From NCBI GenBank assembly GCA_950295325.1, contig OX485808.1, positions 33,751,180 to 33,815,179 on the forward strand: DNA of 64,000 bases. Direction: 5' to 3'. Position 1 is the first letter of the stretch; every line of letters begins with the position of its first letter. The notes below the pieces were generated by a model. That model had not been told where the DNA came from. It saw only the letters and a program-made list of their open reading frames with translations, and searched no databases. The position numbers and the translations under genes are program-made. The DNA is from Polytrichum commune (taxonomy: Eukaryota > Streptophyta > Polytrichopsida > Polytrichales > Polytrichaceae). Below, one piece after another: positions 23,204-35,100 of the stretch.

Positions 23204-24143
23204 GCCCCGGGTTAAATCACATTTGTGTTCGGTTGGGCCCCGCCCCTCCCACGCCTCCTTCAGTGCCCGGTCTTCCTGCCCGCACCTGCATGGGAACTCT
23301 TCCCCGTTGGGAACCAATGTGACAAATACCCGGTCACTTAAGCCATGAAGATCCTTCGGCATGTGAAGGAACTCCATCAATGAACTTGGAAATAATGAAA
23401 GTGATGTCAACTTGAATATTTGTAATTTTAACCAGGGTTTGTCACATTGGTTCCCAACGAAGAAGAGTTCTCTCACAAGTGCAGGCAAGAAGACCATGCA
23501 GTGAAGGAGGCGCGGGAGGGGCGGGGCCTAGCCAAACACATATGTGATTTAGGGCCATGTCACACACAAGGTTGAAGGCCCCTGACCATGGCAATGTAAG
23601 AGCTCTTATTGGTCGAACATGTGGAGACCGTCCAAGTTCACTTCACACTGGGAGGTGAAGGCCTAAATGCCCAAAGAAAAGTTTGTGGATGAAAAGTCTA
23701 CATGGAAGGTTGTGGATAAGGGTGCATGGTCTACTGGAATTTGCATTAGACCCACCTCCAAGAGGTGGGCCTGACACAAAATCTAGGAGACCACGACTTT
23801 TTTAATATATTTTTCCAACAAGACAAATGTCAAGACAGATTGCAGGACAAAATTTAGAACATATTCCAAAACAAATAAACACCATCAAGTAATTCTCTTA
23901 GATTGATAAAATTTGAGACATATTATATTAAACCAAATCCTCCCCTCTTTTTCCGCCAACAAAATATGCTATGGTCCCGCAACATGGTTCATTCTCACTT
24001 CACACTATGCTTGAGGGCCCAAGACTACATAAAATGGCTTTCCCAACACCAATGATACGGCCTTTGGATGAGAGTCAAGGGTCCTCACCATTACAAGGTC
24101 ATGGCTCTTGCCTCATGTGTGAAGTGGCCCTTAGCCCAGGGCA
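23204..24143. mobile_element. Mutator-like foldback element 1, interrupted by a nested MITE
   Basis: The left arm starts GCCCCGGGTTAAATCAC at 23204. The right arm runs from about 23432 to 23551 and is completed at 24131-24143 (TTAGCCCAGGGCA) after the nested element at 23552-24130. With the nested element and one TTA removed, the right end reads GATTTAGCCCAGGG, the inverse of the left tip. A 9-bp direct repeat, AGTGTGGAC, flanks the whole unit at 23195-23203 and 24144-24152. Target duplications of 9-11 bp are typical of Mutator-like elements. The arms are GC-rich and about 120-130 bp long. The loop (about 23340-23430) matches the second copy near 59.3 kb in inverse orientation. Confidence 0.85.
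23552..24130 (+). mobile_element. Harbinger-like MITE A (long subtype), nested
   Basis: 579 bp, tips GGGCCATGTCACACAC and GTGTGAAGTGGCCC, flanked on both sides by TTA (23549-23551, 24131-24133). A 3-bp TTA/TWA duplication with GGGCC-type tips is characteristic of the PIF/Harbinger superfamily. The element is non-autonomous; its reading frames are not transposase. It is inserted in the right arm of the foldback element at 23204-24143. A copy of the same subtype lies at 27187-27784 in the opposite orientation. Confidence 0.85.
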
Positions 24144-26707
24144 AGTGTGGACTCCATGGAATCTAGCTGGGGATAAACGTGGCCTGGATTAGACACTGGA
24201 TAATTTGAGTGAGATACTTTTTTCCTTTCAGGGCAGCTCTTCGGGCACTTTGATTATTAACTTCGGGCAGCCCGAGTTTTTGCATGGACGGGGATGCTGC
24301 GTATGGTCGAAACTTCTAGCTCTGACAACATCTGCAACTTAAACAGAGCATCAAATCAACGGCAGCACAAACAAACAACATGTGTACCATTGCATGGCCC
24401 CTTGCAAAGTACATCTCGGGCGGTCGTCTGAATTTTGTTGACACGGGCATTGCTTATATTGTACAAGGATTGATTATAAGGTAGACCGACCCATTTCCCG
24501 TAGCTTGAGCAATTTTGCATACGTGTGGTGCATGTGTGATAATGAGGTGATTTTTTTTACAGGCCTGGAAATTGATATCACAACATTCAACCAAAAAAAA
24601 AATCACAAAATTTTCCTTTTTTTTGAAGCATTGAATTTATAATGAAATTTCAAAGGTGGGATTCTCTTCGAGCCCATATTCATATCACAGGTCGACGTGT
24701 TTTCCATAGTTGGTAGATGAAAAATTTAGTATAGTCAGTGTCTTTTACAAGGAACCCAAATTTGTGGCCTTTTAACTTACTTATTCCGTCTGGTTGAACT
24801 CCTCTCTCACATGTTCATTGCACTAAATATTGTATTTAGTCTCACCGTTTCTATTTGTCTTGCCAACTACTAATTGTAAATTGCATGTGTAGTGAACTAG
24901 ATGTAAACCAACACTAAATGTGAACTAGCATAAATTGTTAGTCCTTGAAAAAAAAATTGGAATTATAGAATCACAACGCTGGGGTTATTGTCATTTACTA
25001 GGTGTTTTTTCATCCAAATTTCAATCGTCCATGACAATAATTCATTACGTAAATGTTAGGATATAGAATATACCAAAAGTGGATAAACTAAAAGTAAGTT
25101 AGGGTGACAATATTTGTAAACTCATCTATAACAATTGTCACAAGAAAAAGTTATTGCAATGACATAAAATACACAATGACACATAATACAACATTTAGTG
25201 TACTTATTTCCAACATTCCAAAATTAGAGAATAACTGCTACATGTGTGGAACTTCACAACTATATATATTACCGAGGGGGGGGGGTTGCCCTTTTGTCGA
25301 GCTCTAGGGAACACATTAAAAAAAATAGGGTCCTAGGGTTCCCAAAGTTTGCAATGCAACGAACTGATGAGGGAGGGGAGGCGTCGGAGTTAAGTGTGTC
25401 AAAGTTAGGTAGAGCCCATCTCAATGAAGGGAATTTAGAAGCACTTTCATGGGAGACACAAATACTGAAACAAGGAACACTATCACTCTAAATATGACAA
25501 GGTAAGCACGATTTCAAATACAAGATAATTCCTTTCTATTCTTGTGTTATGATTGGTTGGCTAGGGTGTTGGATATAGGACACACGTTGAGGGTATTTAA
25601 AGCCAAGTTAGTGTGTAATTAGCTCATTAGGTGTCGGTTCCACGACACGTGACGAGTCTATAAGATAATCTTAGAGGTAATAAATTGACAATATTCAATT
25701 CTATAGTAGGAGTTGTCAAAGTATTCAAACATGACCTTTTGAAATCTATCACATCACACTCTAACATAATACTTAAAAAAATCACAAGTAATTCATAAAT
25801 GATCAGTTAAATTGAACTATAATCATGGAATTTTTTTATTTAGTTTCTCTAAACATGGAAAACATTTCATACTAAATGCCTTTATACATAACAAAATTGC
25901 TCAAGATGTAGTCCTCTATAATAAATCAACATGCTTTTAAAGTCTATGATAATAAATAAACTAATGTTAACAAATGAATCATTCTCTTAAAAGCATATGA
26001 CAACCAACAAAGGACCTTGAACTTGAGGTGGACTTTACGAGGGATTTGGGAATGTAAATTGAACCAAAAGGTAAAGGTAAAAGGTCTCTTGTAGTGGAGC
26101 ATAACATTGCTCAACCATATTAACATCACTTAGCAATTACAATGAGTTCGTTTCCTAATTTGAGAACCACTATATAGATGGGGCCAGTCCATCCAAATGT
26201 AGCCTTCAAATAATAAGCCATGCATTGCTAAGTATGCACTACTCTCCCTAACACCCTCACCCCAAGCCATTCATAGCTAGCAATGGATATTTTGGCATTG
26301 AGAGTGGGTGTCTACACTAAATAATGTATTTAGTGTCATATGATATATTTATGTCGCCGTGGTAACTTTTCTAGTGACACTTTCTTATGAATAAGTTAAC
26401 AAGTGTTGTTCTCGTTGTCCTAACTTTCTTTTGGTTCATCCAAATGCCATTTATTGAATCAAAGTTTGGTTGATTCTGCATCCTAGCATTTTCGTAATGA
26501 AATATTTTCACGGATGATTTGGAATTTGGATGAAAAGATCACCTAGTAAGTGGCAGTAATTGCAACTTTGTGAATCTATAATGCTCAATTTTTGTTGACA
26601 AGGATTGACAAATAATGTTAGGTTTACATTTAGTGTTGGTGACACAACACGGGCGGTGTTGGTTTACAATTAGTATTAAGCAAGGCAAATAGAATTGGTG
26701 ACACTGA

Positions 26708-27186
26708 GGGCCACTTCACACATGAGCCAAGAGCCGTGCCCATGAAATTGTGAGAGCCCAAAAGAAAGTGTCCAAAGGCCGTTCCAAGACACCTCCAAAA
26801 TCATGTAGTGTGGTTATGGACCCTCAAGTGTAGTGTGAAGCCACATGTGACCGGGCCGTCAACCAAATGCTATTTCCATGAATCACTATTCATGCGGGTC
26901 CTCATACATAACAAAATACAATAAATCAACGGTTGTGAGCGTTTAGAGTGCTATGGTCTCCCGGTTTTGTGTTAGACCCACCTCCAAGAGGTGGTTTTTG
27001 ACAATAGTCCAAGTGACCATGAAACATGATCTATTCAATGCCATGTAGGAATCCATGTAGACTTTTACATCCATCTTGCATTCACATACTCCGTTGGTCC
27101 CTCTAGCGTAGCGTGAAGCGAGCTTGGACCGGCTCTGCCTTTTCCACCAATGAGAGTGCTTGAGGTGTAATGGTCACGGGCTCTCA
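26708..27186 (-). mobile_element. Harbinger-like MITE B (short subtype), right tip missing
   Basis: Starts GGGCCACTTCACACATGAG at 26708 and matches elements D, E and F in reverse complement for about 480 bp (blocks CATCTTGCATTCACATACTC, GCCTTTTCCACCAATGAGAG). It lacks the last 20 or so bases; the sequence goes directly into MITE C after GGGCTCTCA. The preceding trinucleotide is TGA. Non-autonomous. Confidence 0.75.
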
Positions 27187-27784
27187 GGGCCACTTCACAC
27201 ATAAGCCAAGAGCCGTGACCTTGTAATGGTGAGGACCCTTGACTCTCATCCAAAGGCCGTACCATGGGTGTTGGGAAAGCCATTTTATGTAGTCTTGGGC
27301 CCTCAAGCATAGTGTGAAGTGAGAATGAACCATGTTGCGGGACCATTGCATATTTTGTTGGCGAAAAAAGAGGGGAGGATTTGGTTTAATGTAACATGTC
27401 TCAAACTTCATCAATTAAAGCAAATTATTTGATGGTGTTTGTCTATCCTGGAATTTGTCATGGAATCTATTCTAGAATTTGCCATGCAGTCTGTCCTGAA
27501 ATTTATCATGCTGGAAAAAAGAAGAAGTCATGTTCTACCGGAATTTGCATCAAGCCCACCACTTGGAGGTGGATATGACACAAATTTTGATAGATCATGC
27601 ACCCTTATCCACAACCTGCCATGTAGAACTTCATGTAGACTTTTCATCCATAAACTTTTCTTTGGGCCTTTAGGCCTTCACCTCCTAGTGTGAAGTGAAC
27701 TTGGACAGTCTCCGCCTTTTCGACCAATGAGAGCTCGTACATTGCCATGGTCAGGGGCCTTCAGCGTTGTGTGCGAAGTGGCCC
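27187..27784 (-). mobile_element. Harbinger-like MITE C (long subtype)
   Basis: 598 bp with tips GGGCCACTTCACACATAAG and TGTGCGAAGTGGCCC. It is the reverse complement of MITE A with high similarity over much of its length. It lies directly against the truncated MITE B, so the pair behaves as a composite. The flanks TCA and TAT do not match, so no target duplication is visible for C alone. Confidence 0.75.
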
Positions 27785-28099
27785 TATATGCAATATTTAG
27801 TGCATGTAGTCTCTGGCCATGGCCTGTTACATGGTGGCAGAAACCGATATAAACCGAAAAGGTTCGCTGTCTCTGCCCGGGGAAAAATAACCCCAAGAAG
27901 GTCGCAGAAAAAGTAAAGAATGGAACGGGTAGCCATGGAAAAAGTACCTTTTTCCTGCCCGCGGCCAAACTGGCCCCTGGAAGGCGCCGCGCCACCTCGA
28001 GTTCGGGCCCCCACTTGACTCCGATCCAGCTTTGCCAGGCATGGCCCACAATTCCTGCACTCCAGGTGCAGACTCACGCGGGCTGATCCTTCAGCTTGT

Positions 28100-29277
28100 A
28101 AACAGTCCCGTGAGCATCCCCCCCGCTCGTTTTTGTCTCGCTCAAAACGGTTCACATTCGACGAATGTCGCCAGTACTTAGGTACAGACAAAGTTACAGA
28201 CAAAGAACGAAGGCGGCCAGCAAACAAGCAAGCAAGCGAGGAATGAGGGAATACATGAATGCAAACCTCCTAATCGAAGCCTTGTGATGTGAGTGAGTGT
28301 CGACGATCCATCAGAGCTTTCAAGGAGTCGCAGACATCGTGCGCGAGATTGCTGGTGAGGATAGCCACTCAATCACTGGGAAGGTATACCATGTTTTTAG
28401 AATTTCAGGCTATGGAGTCTGCATTTGGGAGAGTGAGATTGTGAGATAGTAGGTGTATGCGTGTGTGTGTGAGACCCTATTTCTGTTAATTGGCGGTTTG
28501 GTGACGATTTTAGTGGGTTTAGGGTTGAAAGCTCTGGAAATGGAGGTGTATGGTATGGTATGTGTGTCCGTACTTCTCGAAATTGTCAAACTGTTGTGTG
28601 TGCGCGCGCGCGCAGGTTTCTTTTTGTGTGTGTGTGTTTATTTGTTATTTTGATAATTTCAATAATAGTAATAATAAATTTTTTAACGAGGATGCTTTAC
28701 ACGACATTCTCATTGGGATAAGGTCGATTTGGTCAGTTTCAGAGGTGAATCTTCTTGAAGCAATGGGTGTCACCACCCTCACGCAAAATCGTTGATGCTC
28801 ACCAAACCTCAAAACTATTGAGTCGACTATCCCAATATGTCATATTTTCTCTTGCAATGTAGCTGAAAATGAGGCACACTTTGTGTTGGAGTGTCCCCTC
28901 TACGACTCCATTAGGGATAGGTTTCTTTTCCTATTTGAAAATGCAGTGCTAGGTAGTATTGAGTCTTTCTACCAAATGGATCATCGTGTTGATATTAGCC
29001 GTTTATCTCACAGAGGCTTGTGCACTCTGCTACTCTAAGGAAGTAGCCTTTTTGACCCTACCTTGATGTGCTTCTAGTCACATGAGTCTTTTGGTTTCCT
29101 GAACTTCAGAAACTATTTCATTTCATTCATTGTTGCGGACAGGTTTGCCTGTTGGTGATGTTTGCCATTTTTCCATTTGGATTGTGGAGTGAATTTCGTT
29201 ACACATCAATGCCTTGTTAGGTGTGTTTGAAACTGGATAATAATTTTTGTTTTGTCTTCTCTTGGGTTGTTTCAGCC
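28100..29277 (+). promoter_or_regulatory. Probable promoter, 5'UTR exon and 5'UTR intron of ACR3
   Basis: The start codon of the ACR3 gene sits right after a good acceptor (TTGGGTTGTTTCAG|CC, 29275), so a leader intron is likely. A plausible donor is GGGAAG|GTATAC near 28383, in a GC-richer stretch (27.8-28.4 kb) that may be the promoter and first exon. The proposed intron contains alternating purine-pyrimidine tracts: (GT)n near 28457-28471, TGTGTGCGCGCGCGCGC near 28596-28613 and (GT)n near 28625-28638. The donor and leader exon are inferred; transcript evidence would be needed. Confidence 0.4.
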
Positions 29278-31639
29278 ATGGGGGGTCGGGCGTCAAGGGA
29301 ACAGGTGGAGATGGTGCCGAATCCGGGCTCCGAGGTTGGACACATGCACAGAAGAAGAGAAGGTGAGGGAGTTGAAGTCACTTGCAAGGTGATGGATGAA
29401 GAATACCTAGGGAGCATCACTCTTGAGAGTGGGCGAGAGGGCCTCCGGTGCCGGTTTGCTTGGAATTCCAAAACCACAGAAGTTCCAGCTCAATGCAGCG
29501 GCCAAAACAAAGTTGTGAAATGCCAGTGTGACTCCGAGGTATGAAGAATCATGTAGTCATTAGTGTTGGTTAAATTACTCTCTGCAAGGATTGGTTACGA
29601 CCTTCTGGGTTTAAACTTTAGATGGTCTTAGGTGTGTATGCGTCCTGGTTATTGTTGTGCTTTTTGGAACCATGAAATTATGTCGTTTTCTTTGAGTGGA
29701 ATGTCTAGTGTATGTAGGTCGAGGATAAACATTAGAGTTATCCTTTAACTCAATGGGACTTTTCATCTGGAGTTGGTCCCCTGTGATTTTTCATTGGTTG
29801 TTTTTGCATACAATATCAATAGTTTCTTTCCTATTTTGATGGTGCATGCTTGGGGAGAGTATTTAAAATTATATGAAGAGCAAGCTATTTTTGAGGTTCA
29901 TTGAGGACCAAACTCATTTTAGCACCTCTTAGCATGCCAAAATGAGTTTGACCCCTTAATAAACCGATGTAGAATGCTCTTTGTTCAAACCTCCACACTA
30001 CCTCCAAGCATGCACTGTAAACTCACCAAACATGGAAGCTATAGTATGCAACCAACTGCCGACCAAAAGGCATGTTGAGTTAGGGTAACTGTATTATGTC
30101 AAGTTCTTTAAGTGTAATTTCATTTTGGTGTCAATAGTGCATGTAGTCTGTGGAGAGTTAATGGCAGTTGTTAATCATGAGCTTTCTGAAGTGCGCTGAG
30201 CAGGCTGTTGATTCGGCAACCAAAGTGTCAGTGGTTTTGCCCACGGGAGAGGAGCTGATTTGTGAGCCCATCCTAGCACCATCACATGGAACATCTGTGC
30301 CAGGTAAATCCTCTTGACCTGACGCCTGAAAAGATTCTACACTATTTGATCTTATGAATTTGTTGGAAAGTTTGTTATAAATTGAACACAAGCAAAATTC
30401 TCTCTTTGAGTGGATTGTTGCAGTTCAGCATGTTTCCGAGTTCAAGTGTCTTTCCCCTGATTCCAAGAAATCGTTGGAAAGTTTGAAATCGATCAAACCT
30501 GACCACCCTTCTCTCTGTCTCTCTATTTGATTTGGTTGTTGCACTTCGGCATGTTTCTGTGCTGAATTGAGGTGTTTTGCCCTGATGTGGCAGATATTAA
30601 GAGTGTTTACAAGAGGCTCTCCTTCGTGGACCGGTACCTGTTCGTTTGGATCCTGGCCGTGATGGGGGTGGCACTCCTCGTTGGCTACTACAAGCAAGGA
30701 GTGAAGGATAAGCTGCAGGTGGCACAAGTTGCGTCTGTGTCACTCCCCATAGCCATCGGCCTGTGGGTGATGATGTTCCCTGTGCTGTGTAAGGTCAAGT
30801 ATGAGATTCTTGGTGGCATGCTAAGGAAAGGGATGCTCACGAAGACTCTTACTGTAAGCTTGCTCCTCAACTGGGTGCTCGGACCTGCTCTAATGACTGC
30901 GCTCGCGTGGGCCACGCTTCCCGACCTCGAGCACTACCGAACGGGTGTAATCCTTGTCGGCATTGCTCGGTGCATTGCCATGGTCTTGATCTGGAACGAC
31001 CTCGCAAAAGGCGATCCAGAGCTTTGCGCGGTTCTTGTCGCGGTAAACTCGACCCTACAGATCGTGCTTTACCTCCCACTTGCCTTGTTTTACATCAAGG
31101 TTTTGGGAGGAGGGAGTGTCAATGTTAGCGTTTGGGATGTCGCCAAGAGCGTGTTCTTGTTCCTTGGTGTCCCACTCGTGGCGGGAATTATCACCCGGTA
31201 TTCGATCTTCGCAGTGGCTGGGAAGGCGTGGTTCGAGAGGCGATTTGTCCCGCTGATTAGCCCACTGGCGCTCCTTGGTCTGCTCTTCACAATCTTTGTT
31301 ATGTTTGCCAGCCAGGCGCACTCAATTGTAACTAATATCGGCGATGTGTGCCGCGTTGCGGTGCCCCTCATCCTCTACTTCATCATCGTCTTCTTCTCCA
31401 CGCTCTATCTCTGCCGTGGCATCAAGATGCCTTACGAGGAGATTGTCACGCAGGCGTTCACGGCCTCCAGCAACAACTTTGAGCTCGCCATTGCCGTTGC
31501 AGTTGGCAGCTTTGGAATCAACTCGGCTGAAGCACTTGCAGCTACCATCGGCCCCTTGATTGAGGTGCCTGCACTGCTTGCCTTGGTCTACGTCACCCTA
31601 ACCCTCAAGAAGAGGAGCTTCTTCTCGCCTAAAGTTTGA
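29278..31639 (+). CDS. ACR3: ACR3-type arsenite efflux transporter with N-terminal extension
   Basis: ACR3 exports arsenite, across the plasma membrane or into the vacuole, in the bile/arsenite/riboflavin transporter superfamily. Three coding exons are seen: 29278-29538, about 30204-30303 and 30594-31639, giving about 468 residues. The second acceptor could also be at 30192, which would add four residues. The third exon codes for the whole membrane domain of ten predicted helices. Hallmarks are SFVDRYLFVWI at the start, GIARCIAMVLIWNDLAKGDP with the Cys (about residue 247) that binds arsenite in the family, VAVNSTLQIVLYLPLALFYI, and ASNNFELAIAVAVGSFG followed by GPLIEVPALLALV near the end. 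Residues 1-120 have no counterpart in usual ACR3 proteins (about 330-400 residues): a hydrophilic stretch with at least six cysteines. The gene family is absent from flowering plants. Confidence 0.92.
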
Positions 31640-31846
31640 TCTCTCTGCATTGAAGGATGAAGAAAATCTTGTTCCACATGAAGCAGAATCATTTCTGCTA
31701 AAATACAATTACTTATACACAGGTAACTATAAGATACCTTACCGCGATCGAGCTCGATGCCTGATATATGTGATGGCCCCCCTGCTTCGGAGGTGAAATT
31801 TATGAAACTGGCATGGCATCCCTCTTGTCAAAAGGAAGTCGTCTTT

Positions 31847-32170
31847 TTTGTCTGCTGTAGAAGCAGATTTGTTGTATTTCATGTAACAATTCGCATTTGT
31901 CACAATCACTGTGATTTGTTTCGTTGATCAAGTAGTGAGCTCCACCTCCGATGACTGTTGTGGATCTCACTCTATTTCACCCTTGAATGGTAGGTCTCAA
32001 CCTACAAAAATGTGGACTTCTTTGTGTGTGCTGTAGCAGCAGATTTATTGTATTCCATGTAACGACTCCCATTTGTCATGATCAATATATTTCTTTTGTT
32101 GATAGAATTCTCAGCTCCACATCAGATGACTATTCAATCATACATCATTATGTTGTGGATTATATTGTCT
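31847..32170. repeat. Tandem duplication downstream of ACR3
   Basis: Two diverged copies, about 31847-31980 and 32023-32170, share CTGCTGTAGAAGCAGATTT / GTGCTGTAGCAGCAGATTT, TTGTATT-CATGTAAC, CATTTGTCA, GTTGAT and GAGCTCCAC / CAGCTCCAC followed by GATGACT. They fall in or just past the 3'UTR of ACR3. A duplicated 3' end could offer alternative polyadenylation sites; that is inference. Confidence 0.6.
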
Positions 32171-35100
32171 ACTGAGAACTACAACAGTAATTGGCTAATT
32201 TAGGATCTACTTGCTCAATGAGGCAGGTGACATTGATGAAGCTCAACAAAATGTGAACAACAGTACTCTCATTAGACTCACGTTAGATGGCTGATTTTGT
32301 GGTGGTATTGAGTCTGGTTGATTCATCTCTTATGGCTTGGAGTAGACTAATATTAGGTCTTTGAAGATAGTTGGGTGTCAAATAAAATTTAAAAAGAAAA
32401 CCTCCGGGCGGCATATTATTTCAGGGCTTTTGTGTTCGATGAATGAAAAGTATCACTCATATGCGATAATTCCCTCTGCCACTCTGGAACTGTGTCTGGA
32501 AGGCTCCCACCAGAAAACATTTGTATGATATTTTCTGATGAACATGACCTCACTTATGGCAACATATCACCAAATATATGTTTGTCTCCACTTGTGTGTA
32601 TGGCAGTGAGATTGGCAATCTATTGGTATGCAGGAATAATAACCTAATTCCGATCTATATCTTTTGGACATATGTCTCTCGATTCTGTGATGAAGTAGAT
32701 GTCGAGGATCACTATTCCACAATCAAGGAACTAGGTACGCCAAGTATAATTATATCACAGGCGTCCAGTGCTACAGTGTGCAGAAACATAGACAGTTTGG
32801 AGATGCAATCTGGAGCTGCATGCACACTTGGGAGATATGTCCTAGCAGTGCAAGGATGTTGGAAACTAGACACAAGAATGTTGAGCCGATTTGATTAGCA
32901 ACAGCTACTTTACTTTGGAGTGCAAGTAGCTCTAGCCATAGCTGCCATTGTTGTTGCTCAGTTCTGGTTAAGCTTTTATATGATACAAAGATGAGGATCC
33001 TGGGTCCGCTCTTCAGCATTCTCATATTGGGACACTCATATTATTTAGGCCCCCCTGCCCTGCCTTACAGGACTTATACCACCTCATGCTGACATTTTTC
33101 AGCCGAAAATTGGATATTATGCGATGTGCGTGCCATATTCGTCACCTCCCCTGACTGGGCCAGAGAGGTTCTAAGAGGCCTTGACCTTACGCTTACGTTG
33201 CAGCGGTTGTCTGTGGTTGCCGATATCTTCTTTTAAGAGTCCATAGACATCACGTCCAGCGTGTTTGGGGGTGCGAGAGGAGCAAGTGTAATATCCTAGC
33301 CCAACCAAATTTGATTGCCAACACATTCAATATGCCCTTCTACCCATGGCCGCGCAACCCGTGGTTGCGAGTCGCGACTTGCAAGGGGGTTGCGGCAGAC
33401 ACAATTTCTCCTCCTAGCTGATTATGTAGTCTAATATACTCGCATGAGTTGCTCGAAATCTAGAAAAAGAAAAAGGACCTAATCTGATTCTCGTTTAGGA
33501 AGGCCTACCAGCATTTGGACACCAGAAGTGAACAGCAATGAGTTCAACCATGCCAGACTGAACACTTCAATCGCCTCAAGTGATCAAGGAAGTAGCCATT
33601 TCATTTCCTCCTACTGTTCTGATAATAAATGTTTTGTCAATTTGCTTGTTGCATCTACGGATCAGATTTTGTATATGGTGCACTTGACGTGGATCCCCAC
33701 TCAAAGCTGGGCCAATGGGCGTAAACGAGCCATTTCATCGGAATACTCAGGATCCAGCGCCTCTGTACCGAAGGTGGCCTGCAGATCACCTTGGAACGAC
33801 CGGGAAGAATTAATAACATTCCCAATCACAATCCAGGTCGTGTTACGAATGCTTTCGTGTCACGCACACTGGACACGAAGCCTCGGCTGAGCATTTTGTT
33901 CGATTTGGGCTCCAACTTGAGAGTGTGGTCCGTGAGGTCATGGGCAATCCCGGTCACGTTGGCTTATGACTGATGACCATCCTCACCGACGGCACGAGAC
34001 ACGAGTATTTTGCGTTTTGTCTGATGATTCACAACACTAGGGTTTGCATGTGGGTCGGCAAGAACGGCATGCCGGAGTGGAGGTCGTGTTTCCACTTGTA
34101 AAATCGTTGATACTCCTTGCAGATGAGGTCTCTGAAATAGGCAATTTGACCTTTTATGACTCCAAATGACTCTTGATACCATTTCTTTGTAGAATTGGCA
34201 TCAAGTCACCGTCCATTATGTATAATTAAACAACTTTCTACATGGATTCAACTAGAAATTATAAAACAACAATGTGAAATGGACTGCCAAAGTTCTTAAT
34301 ACATGTAGATGTCTAAATAACATATAATGACATATATGTCCATTCATTTTTCTACATATTTGGAGATGCTTTAGGATGTGTGATGGGAGTCTACACAACA
34401 TTTGAACAGCGTGTTACAACTTTAAAATATTACTAAAAAAACCCACAAATATGTCATAATAAGATATTCAGTTATGATTTTTTGCATAATTTCCTGGCAT
34501 TGTGGTTGAGAAGTGATATCTCAAAGCAAATTCGCATTGTTTTGTAGTTTATAAAGATGTACGGACATGGAATGCAATGACCACTAGCATAAATCGACCA
34601 CCGCGACGATCCAAATCGTCCACCAAACTGTGCAAACACCCACGAGGTCCACAAAGTGGACGAGCTCATCCCACAACCTTCGGTGATCGCCGAACAAGAG
34701 CGCGAGGGCCATCTTGCCCATGTCTTTCACCCTGCTCGTGACGTTAGGGGAACGGTTTGAGCATGGGGCATTGCGGGAAGGTGTCTATAGCATCGTGCGC
34801 GCTGAAGCATTTCTTGATGACCATAAGCAAGCACAGATAAACAGGGCGGGTTGAAGCAGTGGATTTCGTATCGCCGTCTCCGATCCTTGGCGAGCTCCTT
34901 GCCGATGAGGAGGCGGGTGAGGAGGGCTATGTTCATACTATTCCTGCCTGTTACAATGTGCAATATCAATATAACCCTGTTGATGTATTTCCCACATACC
35001 TTGTGTATGGTTGTTGCGGCAGCGCCCCACCATTGCGTTGAGTATCTTCCAGCTTGTCATTTATCTTTTTTGAGCCCAGACAAACCAACTTCGGCCATCT

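Larger units (their letters stand above)
24820..27806. mobile_element. Large foldback element with MITE insertions in its right arm
   Basis: The left arm (about 24820-25060) and the sequence at about 26480-26707 are diverged inverted repeats. Shared blocks are TCTATTTG-CTTGC, ACTAATTGTAAA, AACACTAAATGT, TTACTAGGTG and TTTTCATCCAAATT. The right arm stops where MITE B starts at 26708 and resumes after MITE C at 27785 with GCAATATTTAGTGCATG, the inverse of CATTGCACTAAATATTG in the left arm. The loop of about 1.4 kb contains no recognised gene. Superfamily unknown; no target duplication was found. Confidence 0.6.

Noticed and set aside
23971-24192. 73-residue frame nearly identical to one at 27065-27346
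   Set aside because: It lies inside Harbinger-like MITEs A and C. The likeness comes from the repeat DNA, includes the inverted tip, and shows no protein features.
27678-28227. Overlapping minus-strand frames of 123 and 147 residues upstream of ACR3
   Set aside because: GC-rich promoter-like DNA with MITE C at one end; no conserved motif, and each frame is only open because of composition.
30867-31371. Long open frames on the minus strand at 30.7-31.4 kb
   Set aside because: They are antisense shadows of the GC-rich ACR3 exon 3.
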